NCBI RefSeq assembly: GCF_014640075.1
Contig: NZ_BMGG01000005.1
Location: forward strand, 209,551 to 273,550
Direction of reading: 5' to 3'
DNA length: 64,000 nt
Origin: Chelatococcus reniformis
GTDB taxonomy: Bacteria > Pseudomonadota > Alphaproteobacteria > Rhizobiales > Beijerinckiaceae
Positions 9,499 through 18,843 of this stretch are shown here, in pieces. The notes under the pieces were generated by a model. It had not been told where the DNA came from and searched no databases. It saw only the letters and a program-made list of their open reading frames with translations. Within the stretch, counting starts at the first letter, position 1. Every line of letters begins with the position of its first letter. Position numbers and translations under genes: made by a program.

Positions 9499-10410
9499 TC
9501 ACATCGCCAGCGGCTTTCCGAGCCGTCCGGCCAGATCCTGGATGTATTGCCACGCGGTCCGGCCGGAGCGGGAGCCGCGCGTCGTCGCCCACTCCAGGGC
9601 CTCCGACCGCAGCAGGTCCGGATCGTGGACGAGGCCGAAGTGCTCCGCATAGCCCTTGATCATGGCGAGATAATCATCCTGGCTGCACTTGTGAAAGCCG
9701 AGCCAGAGGCCGAAGCGGTCCGACAGCGACACCTTCTCCTCGACGGCCTCGCCGGGATTGATCGCCGTCGAGCGTTCGTTCTCCATCATGTCGCGCGGGA
9801 GCAGGTGGCGGCGATTGGAGGTGGCGTAGAACAGCACGTTGGCGGGCCTGCCCTCGATGCCGCCGTCCAGTACGGCCTTCAGCGACTTGTACGAGGCATC
9901 GTTGCCATCGAAGGAGAGGTCGTCGCAGAAAACGACGAACTGATGCCTCTCGGACCGCAGGAGCGCCATCAGCTCCGGCAAGGCCTCGATGTCCTCGCGG
10001 TGGATCTCGACGAGCTTCAGCGGGGCCTTGGCGCCGGTGGCGGCGAGCCGGCGGTTGACATCCGCGTGCACCGCCTTGACCAGCGACGACTTGCCCATGC
10101 CGCGGGCCCCCCACAGCAGCACGTTGTTGGCGGGCAGCCCACGGGCGAAGCGCTCGGTGTTGTCGCTCAGCGTGTCACGGGCCCGGTCGACGCCCTTCAG
10201 CAGCACCATCTCGACCCGGTTCACATGCGCGACCGGCAGCAGCCGTGGCGGCCGCGGCTGCCAGACGAAGGCGTCGGCGGCGTCGATGGCGGGCGGCGCC
10301 GGAGGGACCGGAAAGGCGCGGTCGAGCGCGTCGGCGATGCGCACCAGAAGCGGCAGCAATTCCTCGCTCGCAGACGTGGTCGGGGGCGCCGGAGTGGGGC
10401 GTAGGGTCAT
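9499..10410 (-). CDS. DUF815-family AAA-type ATPase
   Basis: An uncharacterised P-loop ATPase family widespread in Proteobacteria. The 303-residue protein shows Walker A GARGMGKSS at residues 101-109 and a Walker B-like FVVFCDDLSF at about 158-167. It also has the family's FYATSNRRHLLPRDMMEN sensor region and the C-terminal SDRFGLWLGF segment. No membrane segment is visible, so it is cytoplasmic. In many Rhizobiales this gene sits between the surE-pcm-lipoprotein cluster and yajC-secDF; here it is divergent from rpsB instead. Function is unknown; family membership is clear. Confidence 0.88.
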   Translation of the reverse strand: MTLRPTPAPPTTSASEELLPLLVRIADALDRAFPVPPAPPAIDAADAFVWQPRPPRLLPVAHVNRVEMVLLKGVDRARDTLSDNTERFARGLPANNVLLWGARGMGKSSLVKAVHADVNRRLAATGAKAPLKLVEIHREDIEALPELMALLRSERHQFVVFCDDLSFDGNDASYKSLKAVLDGGIEGRPANVLFYATSNRRHLLPRDMMENERSTAINPGEAVEEKVSLSDRFGLWLGFHKCSQDDYLAMIKGYAEHFGLVHDPDLLRSEALEWATTRGSRSGRTAWQYIQDLAGRLGKPLAM

Positions 10411-10613
10411 CGGCGATCGCTTCGTTGGAGGGCAGGGCGCACGTGGCGTCTAATCGCGCGGCCGCCTCAGGTCCAGCGCCCTCGATCCGTTCCCGACCGG
10501 ATGGAATCTTCCGATCGGGTGGAAAGGCCCCAAGTCCTTCGATCGGGATGCGCTCCAGGCGCCGGGCAGGTGCGACCCAGGCGCCGCTCTGGTGGAGAAA
10601 TCGGCCCGAACAC

Positions 10614-10642
10614 TTGCATCATGAGCCCCGGACACCTATAAG
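10614..10642 (+). promoter_or_regulatory. rpsB-tsf promoter (sigma-70 type)
   Basis: TTGCAT and TATAAG are separated by exactly 17 bp, an excellent match to the housekeeping consensus, about 105 nt upstream of the rpsB start. It lies in the 336-bp DUF815-rpsB divergent region. The rest of that region (10411-10613) shows no gene. Confidence 0.7.
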
Positions 10643-10666
10643 CCCGCCATCCCACACGCGGAGCAT

Positions 10667-10686
10667 GCCTCATGCCTGAATGAGGC
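10667..10686 (+). promoter_or_regulatory. Hairpin in rpsB leader
   Basis: GCCTCAT pairs perfectly with ATGAGGC around a 6-nt loop in the roughly 95-nt leader between the promoter and the rpsB start. S2 represses its own leader in other bacteria; an equivalent role here is inferred from position only. Confidence 0.35.
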
Positions 10687-10746
10687 GTCCGGTGGTCGGC
10701 GTTGCCGGCCCACATCGCTCCGCGGCGGCTTCAACCGGAGAATACG

Positions 10747-11757
10747 ATGGCACTACCCGATTTTTCCATGCGTCAGCTGCTGGAGTCTGGCGCGCACTTC
10801 GGCCACCAGTCCCACCGCTGGAACCCGAAGATGAGCGAATACATCTTCGGCACGCGCAACAACATTCACATCATCGACCTGGCGCAGTCGGTGCCGATGA
10901 TGCACCGTGCCCTGCAGGCGATTTCCGATACGGTCGCGGCCGGCGGTCGCGTGCTCTTCGTCGGCACCAAGCGGCAGGCGTCGGACTCGGTGGCTGAGGC
11001 GGCCCGCCGCTCGGCCCAGTATTTCGTCAACTCCCGCTGGCTCGGCGGCATGCTGACCAACTGGAAGACCATCGCCGGCTCGATCCAGCGGCTGCGCAAG
11101 CTCGACGAGATGCTCGGCGGCGCGGCCCAGGGCCTGACCAAGAAGGAGCGCCTGATGCTGTCGCGCGAGCGCGACAAGCTGGAGAAGGCGCTCGGCGGCA
11201 TCAAGGACATGGGTGGCACGCCCGACCTGCTGTTCGTCATCGACACCAACAAGGAACAGCTGGCCATCAAGGAGGCCACCCGCCTCGGCATTCCGGTGGT
11301 CGCCATCGTCGACACCAATTCCGATCCGGATGGCATCACCTATCCGGTGCCGGGCAACGACGACGCCGGCCGCGCCATCTCGCTCTACTGCGAGCTCGCC
11401 GCCAAGGCGGCTATCGACGGTATCTCGCGCGCCGCGGGTGACGTCGGCTTCGACCAGGGCGAGACCGAGAGCCCGGTGCTCGAGGAGGTCGTGCCCGAGG
11501 CCGAGTTCCCCGTGGTCGAGGAAGCGTTCGAAACGCTGGCGGCGCCCCGTGGCGCGCCCGACGATCTCACCAAGCTTCACGGCGTCGGCCCGGAACTCGA
11601 GACCAAGCTGAACGAAGCCGGCATCTTCCACTATTGGCAGGTCGGCGCCATGAAGCCGGACGATGTCGCGCGCATCGACACGGAGCTGAAGCTCAACGGG
11701 CGTATCGCCCGCGACGGCTGGGTGGCCCAGGCCCGTGCGCTGACCGAAGCCGCCTGA
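10747..11757 (+). CDS. rpsB: 30S ribosomal protein S2 with C-terminal extension
   Basis: S2 joins the 30S head late in assembly. The start at 10747 ([20 protein letters not shown]) has CCGGAGAATACG upstream. Residues 1-240 are the canonical S2 fold ([14 protein letters not shown]-like [23 protein letters not shown]). Residues about 240-336 are extra: an acidic linker, then a helix-hairpin-helix-like module ([20 protein letters not shown], then [12 protein letters not shown]). Such extensions occur in Rhizobiales S2, which is about 330 residues compared with about 240 in enterics. It leads the tsf-pyrH-frr cluster, and a hairpin separates it from tsf. Confidence 0.97.
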   Translation: MALPDFSMRQLLESGAHFGHQSHRWNPKMSEYIFGTRNNIHIIDLAQSVPMMHRALQAISDTVAAGGRVLFVGTKRQASDSVAEAARRSAQYFVNSRWLGGMLTNWKTIAGSIQRLRKLDEMLGGAAQGLTKKERLMLSRERDKLEKALGGIKDMGGTPDLLFVIDTNKEQLAIKEATRLGIPVVAIVDTNSDPDGITYPVPGNDDAGRAISLYCELAAKAAIDGISRAAGDVGFDQGETESPVLEEVVPEAEFPVVEEAFETLAAPRGAPDDLTKLHGVGPELETKLNEAGIFHYWQVGAMKPDDVARIDTELKLNGRIARDGWVAQARALTEAA

Positions 11758-11797
11758 CCGATTGCCGCTTCGGCGGTGACTGCGAGACGAAAGATGG

Positions 11798-11820
11798 CCC
11801 GGCGTCTGGACGACGCCGGG
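11798..11820 (+). terminator. Intergenic hairpin between rpsB and tsf (attenuator-like)
   Basis: A perfect 9-bp stem CCCGGCGTC / GACGCCGGG with a 5-nt loop is followed by a short T-containing stretch. It could tune the S2:EF-Ts ratio by partial termination, as the rpsB-tsf gap does in other bacteria. Confidence 0.45.
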
Positions 11821-11876
11821 TTCTGCCTATCTACCGGGTGAAAAGCTGCCCGCGTCAAACGAGTATGAGGACGACC

Positions 11877-12800
11877 ATGGCGAACATTTCCGCTGCGATG
11901 GTGAAGGAGCTTCGCGAGAAGACCGGCGCGGGCATGATGGACTGCAAGGCCGCGCTCAACGAGACGGGCGGCGACATCGAGGCTGCCGTCGACTGGCTGC
12001 GCAAGAAGGGACTGGCCAAGGCGGCCAAGAAGGCCGGCCGCGTCGCCGCCGAGGGCCTCGTCGCGGTCGAGTCCTCCGGCCACTACGCCACCATTCTCGA
12101 GATCAACTCCGAGACCGACTTCGTCGCCCGCAACGACCAGTTCCAGGCGTTCGCGCGTGAGGCGGCCAAGATTGCGCTCAACGGCGACGGCACGCTCGCG
12201 GGCCTCGAGGCTGCGCACTTCCCCGGTTCGCAGGTCACCATCAAGGACCGCCTGCAGGAGCTCATCGCCACGATCGGCGAGAACATGACGCTCCGCCGTG
12301 TGGCCAAGCTCGAGGTTTCGTCAGGCCTCATCGCGACCTATGTGCACAACGTCGTGAGCGAGGGCCTGGGCAAGATCGGCGTGCTTGTCGCGCTCGAATC
12401 CACCGGCGACGCCACCCAGCTCGGGGCGCTCGGCCGGCAGATCGCCATGCACATTGCCGCGACCAATCCGCTGGCGCTCGACAGCACTGGCATCGGCGCG
12501 GAGGTTCTGGAGCGCGAGAAGGCGATCCTGCGCGACAAGAACGCCGGCAAGCCCGAGCACGTCCTCGACAAGATCGTCGAGAGCGGCCTCAAGAGCTTCT
12601 TCAAGGAAGCGACGCTGCTGGAGCAGCCGTTTGTGCACGAGCCCTCCAAGACGGTGACGCAGATCCTCAAGGAGGCCGAGGCCAAGGCCGGCGCGCCGGT
12701 GAAGATCTCCGCCTTCGTCCGCTTCGCCCTCGGCGAGGGCATCGAGAAGGAGGAAGGGCCGGACTTCGCGGCTGAGGTCGCGGCCGCCGCCGGCGTCTGA
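11877..12800 (+). CDS. tsf: Elongation factor Ts
   Basis: EF-Ts exchanges GDP for GTP on EF-Tu. The 307-residue product starts [20 protein letters not shown], the standard UBA-like N-terminal domain, followed by [21 protein letters not shown] and the TDFVAR signature ([15 protein letters not shown]). The start is the ATG at 11877 with GTATGAGGACGACC upstream; the frame is open further upstream but without EF-Ts character. It lies 119 nt after rpsB in the universal rpsB-tsf-pyrH order. Length and motifs are normal. Confidence 0.97.
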   Translation: MANISAAMVKELREKTGAGMMDCKAALNETGGDIEAAVDWLRKKGLAKAAKKAGRVAAEGLVAVESSGHYATILEINSETDFVARNDQFQAFAREAAKIALNGDGTLAGLEAAHFPGSQVTIKDRLQELIATIGENMTLRRVAKLEVSSGLIATYVHNVVSEGLGKIGVLVALESTGDATQLGALGRQIAMHIAATNPLALDSTGIGAEVLEREKAILRDKNAGKPEHVLDKIVESGLKSFFKEATLLEQPFVHEPSKTVTQILKEAEAKAGAPVKISAFVRFALGEGIEKEEGPDFAAEVAAAAGV

Positions 12801-12878
12801 TCGGTCGGGGCCTGCCCGGCGGGCCCCGTCTTGCGAGGCGTATCGATCGGGTCGTGAAGCGGGGGGCGGGGCCAGCCG

Positions 12879-13586
12879 ATGTATGTGAAGCGTGCGCTGA
12901 TCAAACTGTCAGGCGAGGCCCTCTCGGGCCCGATCGGGGCCGGCCTGCACGGGGAGACGCTCGGCACCATCGCCGCGGATATCGCAGCGGCAGCACGGGC
13001 GGGTCACGAGATCGCCGTCGTCGTCGGCGGCGGCAACTTCTTCCGCGGCGTCCAGGGGCTCGCCAAAGGCCTCGACCGTCCCTCCGCCGATTCGATCGGC
13101 ATGCTCGGCACGGTCATGAACGCGCTGGCGCTCGAGCATGCGATCGAAGCAGTCGGCGTGCCGGCGCGCGCCATGTCCGCCATCGCCATGCCGGCGCTGT
13201 GCGAAAACTATGCGCGTCGCCGCGCGCTCGACCACATGGCCAACGGCAAGGTGGTCATCCTTGGCGGCGGGACCGGCAACCCCTTTTTCACCACCGATAC
13301 GGGCGCCGCTCTGCGAGCCGCCGAGCTCGGTTGCGACGCACTGCTCAAGGCGACGAACGTCGACGGCGTCTATTCCGCCGACCCCAAGCTCGATGCCAGC
13401 GCCGTCCGCTACGAGAGCCTGACCCACGCCGATGCGATCCGCAGGGATCTGAAGGTGATGGACACGGCGGCTTTCGCGCTGGCCCGAGACAGCGGCCTCA
13501 CGATCATCGTATTCTCCCTGCGCAATCCCGGCTGCATCTCGGCGGTGCTCAAGGGAGAGGGATTGGCGACGCTCGTGACGCCCTGA
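12879..13586 (+). CDS. pyrH: UMP kinase
   Basis: Hexameric amino-acid-kinase-fold enzyme that phosphorylates UMP to UDP. The 235-residue protein has KLSGEALSG at the phosphate-binding N-terminus, VVVGGGNFFRG, the DSIGMLGTVMNALAL segment and GGGTGNPFFTTDTGAALRA, all diagnostic. A GGGGGGCGGGG tract just upstream serves as ribosome-binding site. It follows tsf by 78 nt, a gap that contains a short GC hairpin (12807-12827), and is followed by an unusually long gap before frr. Confidence 0.96.
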   Translation: MYVKRALIKLSGEALSGPIGAGLHGETLGTIAADIAAAARAGHEIAVVVGGGNFFRGVQGLAKGLDRPSADSIGMLGTVMNALALEHAIEAVGVPARAMSAIAMPALCENYARRRALDHMANGKVVILGGGTGNPFFTTDTGAALRAAELGCDALLKATNVDGVYSADPKLDASAVRYESLTHADAIRRDLKVMDTAAFALARDSGLTIIVFSLRNPGCISAVLKGEGLATLVTP

Positions 13587-14022
13587 TCCGACCACGTCGT
13601 GCGAGGACAATCCCGCCGCAAATGTCGTGGTTTCTTGCGCGCCCGGGCGGGTCTATGATTCCATCGTGGGCGATTGATCCGATGGTCTGGAGGCCGATGC
13701 CGCGCGGAGCTTCGCGTTCACGATGTTCGGTCGGCGCCCGACCGGATGTGGCGGCCCGATGGGCGGATTTGTTCCAACGTCTTGCCTCTCGATCGCCTGG
13801 CGCCCGTGGCGGGGCCGGCCGCGGCGGCGCTCGATATCGCCGGCTGGAGGGCGGCATCCGGCCGCGACGTTGGCACGTAGATGTTCGGCAGGTATCGGCG
13901 GCTCGCCAGCGGCGGATGAAGCCGCTAAGAGCAGGGTCCGAGCCCTTTCCTTGATCTTCACGTGTGGCGGGCCAAAAGTTCGCCCCTAAGATCAGATTCG
14001 ATGTCTGGAGCGTAATGAAGCT
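13587..14022. other. 436-bp gene-free gap between pyrH and frr
   Basis: In most Proteobacteria pyrH and frr are close together. This stretch has short open frames on both strands, but their products (Arg/Pro/Gly-rich, no hydrophobic core pattern) look like chance translations of GC-rich DNA. No strong hairpin with T-tract and no clear promoter was found. GGAGCG lies about 12 nt before the frr start. Confidence 0.5.
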
Positions 14023-14583
14023 ATGACCGCAGCCTTCGATCTCGACGACCTGAAGCGCCGCATGTCCGGCGCGATCCAGGCCCTGCGCCACGACTTGGCC
14101 AGCCTCAGGACCGGTCGCGCCTCGGCCAACCTGCTCGATCCAATCCAGGTGGACGCCTATGGCTCGCTGATGCCGCTCAATCAGGTGGCTACTGTCTCGG
14201 TGCCCGAGCCGCGTCTCGTCAGCGTCCAGGTCTGGGACAAGGCCATGGTCGCCGCGGTCGAGAAGGCGATCCGCGAGTCCGATCTCGGGCTCAATCCCAA
14301 TACCGAAGGGCAGGTTATCCGGCTGCGCATTCCGGAGATGAACGAGCAGCGTCGCAAGGAGATGGTGCGCGTTGCCCACAAGTATGCCGAGGAGGCGCGA
14401 GTCGCCGTCCGGCACGTGCGGCGCGACGGCCTCGACCTACTCAAGAAGCTGGAGAAGGACAGCGCCATCAGCCAGGACGAACAGGCCAGGTTCGGCGACC
14501 TCGTCCAGAAGGCGACGGATCAGTCGGTTGCGGAGGTGGACCAGACCCTCGCAGCGAAGGAAAAAGAGATTCTGCAGGTCTGA
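14023..14583 (+). CDS. frr: Ribosome recycling factor
   Basis: RRF splits post-termination ribosomes with EF-G. The 186-residue length is exactly that of the family. It shows the three-helix bundle domain, [20 protein letters not shown], the small domain with [19 protein letters not shown], and the C-terminal helix ([17 protein letters not shown]). It is followed 12 nt later by the chosen uppS start, and belongs to the frr-uppS-cdsA-dxr-rseP run. Confidence 0.97.
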   Translation: MTAAFDLDDLKRRMSGAIQALRHDLASLRTGRASANLLDPIQVDAYGSLMPLNQVATVSVPEPRLVSVQVWDKAMVAAVEKAIRESDLGLNPNTEGQVIRLRIPEMNEQRRKEMVRVAHKYAEEARVAVRHVRRDGLDLLKKLEKDSAISQDEQARFGDLVQKATDQSVAEVDQTLAAKEKEILQV

Positions 14584-14595
14584 GTCAGGTTGGAC

Positions 14596-15375
14596 ATGCC
14601 GATCGAAGCCGCCAGCGACGCCGCCGTCCTGTCTCCGCCCGCACCGGCCCAGGAGACGGGCGGCGTGGACGCGCCGGCGCACGTCGCCATCATCATGGAT
14701 GGCAACGGGCGCTGGGCCGAACGGCGCGGGCTGCCGCGGGCCGAAGGGCACCGGCGAGGGGTCGAGGCACTGCGGCGCACGGTGCGGGCTGCGATCGAGC
14801 TCAATCTGCGCTATCTCACCGTCTACAGCTTCTCGTCGGAGAACTGGCGGCGACCGGCCGCCGAAGTCTTCCAGCTGATGAACCTGCTGCGCCTTTTCTT
14901 TCGCAGCGACCTCGCGGACCTGCAGCGCAACAACGTCCGCGTGAGGTTCATCGGCGCGCGCGAAGATCTCGCCTCCGACATCCGCTCGATCCTGGAAGAG
15001 GCCGAGCGCCGCACGGCGGGCGGCACGGGCCTCAACCTGGTGATCGCCTTCAACTACGGCGGCCGTCAGGAATTGGTGCGCGCGGCGCGCGCCCTGGCGC
15101 TCGACGTCGCGGCAGGTCGTCTGCCGGCCGACGCCATCGATCAGGCGGCGCTCGACGCGCGGCTCGACACCGCGGGCATTCCCGATCCGGACCTGGTTAT
15201 CCGCACCTCCGGCGAGCTGCGCGTGTCGAACTTCCTGTTGTGGCAGGCGGCCTACGCCGAGTTCGTCTTCACCCCGGTGCTCTGGCCCGATTTCGACCGG
15301 GCCACCCTGGAAGCGGCGATCGCCGACTTCCGCGGGCGGGACCGGCGCTTCGGCGGCCTGGGCGGGGCCGGCTGA
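14596..15375 (+). CDS. uppS: Undecaprenyl diphosphate synthase (isoprenyl transferase)
   Basis: Makes the C55 lipid carrier for peptidoglycan from farnesyl and isopentenyl diphosphate. [19 protein letters not shown] carries the catalytic Asp of the MDGNGRWA motif. [12 protein letters not shown] and the C-terminal [19 protein letters not shown] and [14 protein letters not shown] are the other family signatures. About 25 extra residues precede the conserved core. ATG 14596 is preferred because AGG sits 6 nt upstream; a TTG two codons earlier is the alternative. The gene ends 1 nt before a possible cdsA GTG start. Confidence 0.95.
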   Translation: MPIEAASDAAVLSPPAPAQETGGVDAPAHVAIIMDGNGRWAERRGLPRAEGHRRGVEALRRTVRAAIELNLRYLTVYSFSSENWRRPAAEVFQLMNLLRLFFRSDLADLQRNNVRVRFIGAREDLASDIRSILEEAERRTAGGTGLNLVIAFNYGGRQELVRAARALALDVAAGRLPADAIDQAALDARLDTAGIPDPDLVIRTSGELRVSNFLLWQAAYAEFVFTPVLWPDFDRATLEAAIADFRGRDRRFGGLGGAG

Positions 15376-15376
15376 G

Positions 15377-16216
15377 GTGGAGAGCAACCGGGCCGCGCCT
15401 GGCCGGATCCCGTCTGGGGGTGCTCGCGGCATGTCGGAACTCGCCTTGCGCACGGTGTCGGCCGTTCTCCTGGCGGCCCTCGCCCTTGCCACGGCGGCGC
15501 TGGGCCAATGGCCGCTGTCCCTCCTTTGGGCTGCTGCGGGCGCAGCGGTGGCGGCGGAGTGGACGACGGTGACCGCGATTGCGCCGCGCCGCGGCCTCCG
15601 CACAATCCTGCCCGCTTTTGCCGCGGCCACCGGCCTTGCGCTTCTGATCAGCACCCTGGCTTCGGCCGCCGTGCTCTCCGCCGGCACGATCGTCGTCTGC
15701 GCGCTGGGATTGGGCCTGCGGGATCGGCTCTGGGCCGTGGCTGGGCTATGGTGCGGAGCGGTGCTGGCGATCGTTCCCGTCCTGGTGCGGGCCGACCCGG
15801 CGCTCGGGCTGCCGGGATTGCTCTGGATGTTCGCGGTCGTATGGACGACAGACGTGGCGGCCTTCTTCACCGGCCGCCGCCTGGGGGGGCCCAAGCTCTG
15901 GCCCCGGGTCAGCCCGAAGAAGACGTGGTCCGGCTTCGTCGGCGGCACGTTCGCCGGCACGCTCGCCGGAACCGCCACGCTCGTCTGGTTCGGCGGCTGG
16001 GCGCCGAGCGCTCTGCTCGTGCTGGCCAGCGCCGCGGCTTCGGTGGTCGGCCAGGGCGGGGATCTTGCCGAGTCTGCGTTGAAGCGGCACTTCGGCGTCA
16101 AGGATTCCAGCCGCGTCATTCCGGGCCACGGCGGCTTCATGGATCGGCTGGACGGCTTCTGGGCGGTGTCGGTGTTGGTGGGCGCCGGTGTCGCCTTGCG
16201 TGGGGTGCTGCGATGA
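15377..16216 (+). CDS. cdsA: Phosphatidate cytidylyltransferase
   Basis: Inner-membrane enzyme converting phosphatidic acid and CTP to CDP-diacylglycerol for phospholipid synthesis. The 279-residue frame is strongly hydrophobic with several membrane helices. It ends with the CdsA signature: ESALKRHFGVKDSSRVIPG, then HGGFMDRLDGFWA. TDVAAFFTGRRLGGPKLWPR matches the conserved cytoplasmic loop. The GTG at 15377 lies 1 nt after the uppS stop; ATG 15431 (MSELALRTVS) is an equally plausible start with GGGGG upstream. It lies 13 nt before dxr. Confidence 0.93.
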   Translation: MESNRAAPGRIPSGGARGMSELALRTVSAVLLAALALATAALGQWPLSLLWAAAGAAVAAEWTTVTAIAPRRGLRTILPAFAAATGLALLISTLASAAVLSAGTIVVCALGLGLRDRLWAVAGLWCGAVLAIVPVLVRADPALGLPGLLWMFAVVWTTDVAAFFTGRRLGGPKLWPRVSPKKTWSGFVGGTFAGTLAGTATLVWFGGWAPSALLVLASAAASVVGQGGDLAESALKRHFGVKDSSRVIPGHGGFMDRLDGFWAVSVLVGAGVALRGVLR

Positions 16217-16229
16217 GGGGGGCGCGGAC

Positions 16230-17447
16230 ATGAGACGGCGCATCATCGTGCTCGGAGCAACCGGGTCGGTCGGGCGTTCCACCGTCGATCTGCTTCTGCG
16301 TCACCGCGACCGCTTCGAGGTGACGGCCCTGGTCGGCCACCGCGACGCCGCGGGTCTGGCCGCCCTGGCGCGGCAGCTGAATGCCGGCTGCGCCGTGCTG
16401 GCGGACGAGAGCCAGGCCGGGGCCTTGCGCGAGGCGCTTGGCCCCGCCGGCATCGCCGCGGGGGCCGGTTCGACCGCGGTGCTGGAGGCGGTCGAGCGGG
16501 AGTGCGACATCGTCGTCGGCGCCATCGCCGGGACGGCCGGGCTGCGGGCGACCCACGCGGCGCTCAAGCCGGGGCGAACGCTCGCCCTGGCCAACAAGGA
16601 GACGCTGGTGTGCGCCGGCGAGCCCTTCATGCGCGATGCGCGCGAGCGGGGCGTCCCCATCCTGCCGGTCGATTCCGAGCACAATGCGTTGCTTCAGGCG
16701 TTGGGCGGGCAGCCGGTCGAAGCGGTCGAGCGGATGACGATCACCGCCTCCGGCGGCCCCTTCCGAACCTGGTCGGCCGAGCGCCTGCTTACGGTGACGC
16801 CGGAGCAGGCGCTCGCCCACCCGACCTGGTCGATGGGCGCCAAGATCTCCATCGATTCGGCCACCCTGATGAACAAGGGGCTGGAGCTCATCGAAGCCAT
16901 GCACCTGTTCGCCATTGCACCCGAACGGCTCGACGCGGTCATCCATCCGCAATCGGTCGTGCACGGCCTGGTGGCCTTTCGCGACGGCGCGGTCACCGCC
17001 GGGCTCGCGATGCCCGACATGCGGGTGCCGATCGCCTATTGTCTGGGGCTTCCCGAACGCCTCGACGCGCCCACGCCGCGCCTCGATCTGGCGGCGCTCG
17101 GCTCACTGACCTTCGAGGTGCCGGACGTGACGCGGTTCCCGGCCCTGGCGCTGGCGCGTGCCGCCATGATGGCGGGCGGGGCCATGCCGGCCATCCTCAA
17201 CGCGGCCAACGAAATTGCGGTGGCCGCCTTCCTCGACCGGCGGCTCGCCTTTCACGGTATCCCTGCGCTGGTCGAGGAGGTGTGCGCGCGCCTCGCGGTA
17301 TTGGGCGACAGCCGACCCGGCTCGGTCGACGAGGCGCTGGAGGTCGACCAGACGGCGCGCCGGGTGGCCGAAGAGGTCGCGCGCGCGGGGCAGGGCGGCC
17401 GGGTGACGCGGCCGCACCGCCTGGCAACGGCCAACCCGGGCCGCTAG
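16230..17447 (+). CDS. dxr: 1-deoxy-D-xylulose 5-phosphate reductoisomerase
   Basis: Second step of the non-mevalonate isoprenoid pathway, supplying precursors for the neighbouring uppS. The N-terminal NADPH site is IIVLGATGSVGRSTVDLL. The metal/substrate region includes LPVDSEHNAL, MTITASGGPFR and KISIDSATLMNKGLELIEA, followed by VIHPQSVVHGLVAFRDG. The 405-residue length is normal. ATG 16230 is preceded by GAGGGGGGCG at correct spacing; earlier in-frame codons overlap cdsA and are not conserved in character. Confidence 0.96.
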   Translation: MRRRIIVLGATGSVGRSTVDLLLRHRDRFEVTALVGHRDAAGLAALARQLNAGCAVLADESQAGALREALGPAGIAAGAGSTAVLEAVERECDIVVGAIAGTAGLRATHAALKPGRTLALANKETLVCAGEPFMRDARERGVPILPVDSEHNALLQALGGQPVEAVERMTITASGGPFRTWSAERLLTVTPEQALAHPTWSMGAKISIDSATLMNKGLELIEAMHLFAIAPERLDAVIHPQSVVHGLVAFRDGAVTAGLAMPDMRVPIAYCLGLPERLDAPTPRLDLAALGSLTFEVPDVTRFPALALARAAMMAGGAMPAILNAANEIAVAAFLDRRLAFHGIPALVEEVCARLAVLGDSRPGSVDEALEVDQTARRVAEEVARAGQGGRVTRPHRLATANPGR

Positions 17448-17539
17448 CTATCGACGGGCGAATTTCGGACGCAAAGTCGTTCCACGGTCGCCGGGACGGC
17501 GACGCTGATCGGCGGTTGTTGCGCCGAGTGAGGACCTAG

Positions 17540-18688
17540 ATGGATTTCATTGCTGCCATGGTGAGGACGGGGGAGAGCCTGCCCCTCATCATCGCGTCGT
17601 TTGTCTTCGTGCTGGGCGTGGTGGTGTTCATCCACGAGATGGGCCATTTCCTGGTCGGCCGTTGGTGCGGCGTCGACATCGACACCTTCTCGATCGGCTT
17701 CGGCAAGGAACTGGTCGGCTGGACCGACCGGCACGGGACGCGCTGGCGCCTCGCCGCGATTCCGCTCGGCGGCTATGTCAAGTTCGCGGGTGACGCCACC
17801 GGGGCGAGCACCCCGGATCATGACGCGCTGGAGCGAATGACGCCGCGCGAGCGCGCCGGGAGCTTCCATTTCAAGAGCGTCTGGCAGCGCGCCGCCATCG
17901 TCGCGGCGGGTCCGATCGCCAACTTTCTCCTGGCGATCGTCATCTTCGCCGGCACGGTCTATCTATACGGCCGGACCGTGATCCCGCCGCGGGCCGCCGC
18001 CGTCATGCAGGAAAGCGCTGCAGCCAAGGCCGGATTTGAAGTCGGCGATCTGATCCTGACGATCGACGGCGCCGCCGTCCGAAGCTTCGGCGACGTCCAA
18101 CGAATCGTCAGTCTCCGCGGCGGCGAGGCACTCACCTTCGTCGTGGATCGGGCGGGCCGTCAGGTCACGCTGGAGGCCACCCCCGAACTCAAGGAGCGCG
18201 ACACGCCCTTGGGCAAGCAGCGCATGGGCATGCTCGGCCTGACCGCTCCGACCGCTCCGGGTGACATCAAGCTCGAGCGCTACGGATTGTTCCCCTCCAT
18301 TGGCATCGGCGTCGGCGAGACATGGAGCGTCATCGAGCAATCGGTTGACGGCATCGGCAAGATCATCGGCGGCCGGGCGTCGGCAGATCAGTTGGCGGGC
18401 CCGATCGGGATCGCCCAGGTGTCGGGGCAGGTGGCGCGGCTCGGCTTCGTCCCGCTGCTCAGCTTCGTGGCGTTTCTGTCGGTGTCGATCGGTCTGCTCA
18501 ACCTGCTTCCGGTGCCCCTGCTCGACGGCGGCCACCTGCTGTTTTACGCCATCGAAGCCCTGCGCGGCCGCCCGGTGAGCGAGCGGACGCAGGAGTTCGG
18601 GTTCCGCATCGGCCTCGCGCTGGTCATCATGCTCACGGTTTTCGTGACTTGGAACGACATTGTGCGGCGCATTCTCGGGGTGACGTGA
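17540..18688 (+). CDS. rseP: Site-2 zinc metalloprotease RseP (RIP)
   Basis: Intramembrane protease that cleaves anti-sigma factors and spent signal peptides. The zinc motif HEMGH is at residues 32-36 in the first membrane helix. The periplasmic PDZ domain spans roughly 125-200 (AAAKAGFEVGDLILTIDGAA). The second zinc-ligand motif appears as NLLPVPLLDGGHLLFYAIEA near the C-terminus. The 382-residue length suits a single-PDZ alphaproteobacterial form; the E. coli enzyme has two PDZ domains. GTGAGGACC upstream gives the ribosome-binding site. It precedes bamA, the usual envelope order. Confidence 0.95.
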   Translation: MDFIAAMVRTGESLPLIIASFVFVLGVVVFIHEMGHFLVGRWCGVDIDTFSIGFGKELVGWTDRHGTRWRLAAIPLGGYVKFAGDATGASTPDHDALERMTPRERAGSFHFKSVWQRAAIVAAGPIANFLLAIVIFAGTVYLYGRTVIPPRAAAVMQESAAAKAGFEVGDLILTIDGAAVRSFGDVQRIVSLRGGEALTFVVDRAGRQVTLEATPELKERDTPLGKQRMGMLGLTAPTAPGDIKLERYGLFPSIGIGVGETWSVIEQSVDGIGKIIGGRASADQLAGPIGIAQVSGQVARLGFVPLLSFVAFLSVSIGLLNLLPVPLLDGGHLLFYAIEALRGRPVSERTQEFGFRIGLALVIMLTVFVTWNDIVRRILGVT

Positions 18689-18843
18689 CCGGCGGGCCAC
18701 GCCTCCCAAAAAAAGGATTTGTTAACCCTCTCTGCGTTTGCAACAGCCTGTAAACTCGATAGAAGCGATTTCGATCCTAGGATCCCACGACCGACTCCTC
18801 GCCCCGCCGGGGCGTAAAAAATCGAAACAGGGCGGCCAGTTTT

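Noticed and set aside
14437-16140. 567-codon minus-strand frame across frr, uppS and cdsA
   Set aside because: It spans three real genes of the conserved frr-uppS-cdsA run and reads as low-complexity Arg/Ala/Pro sequence.
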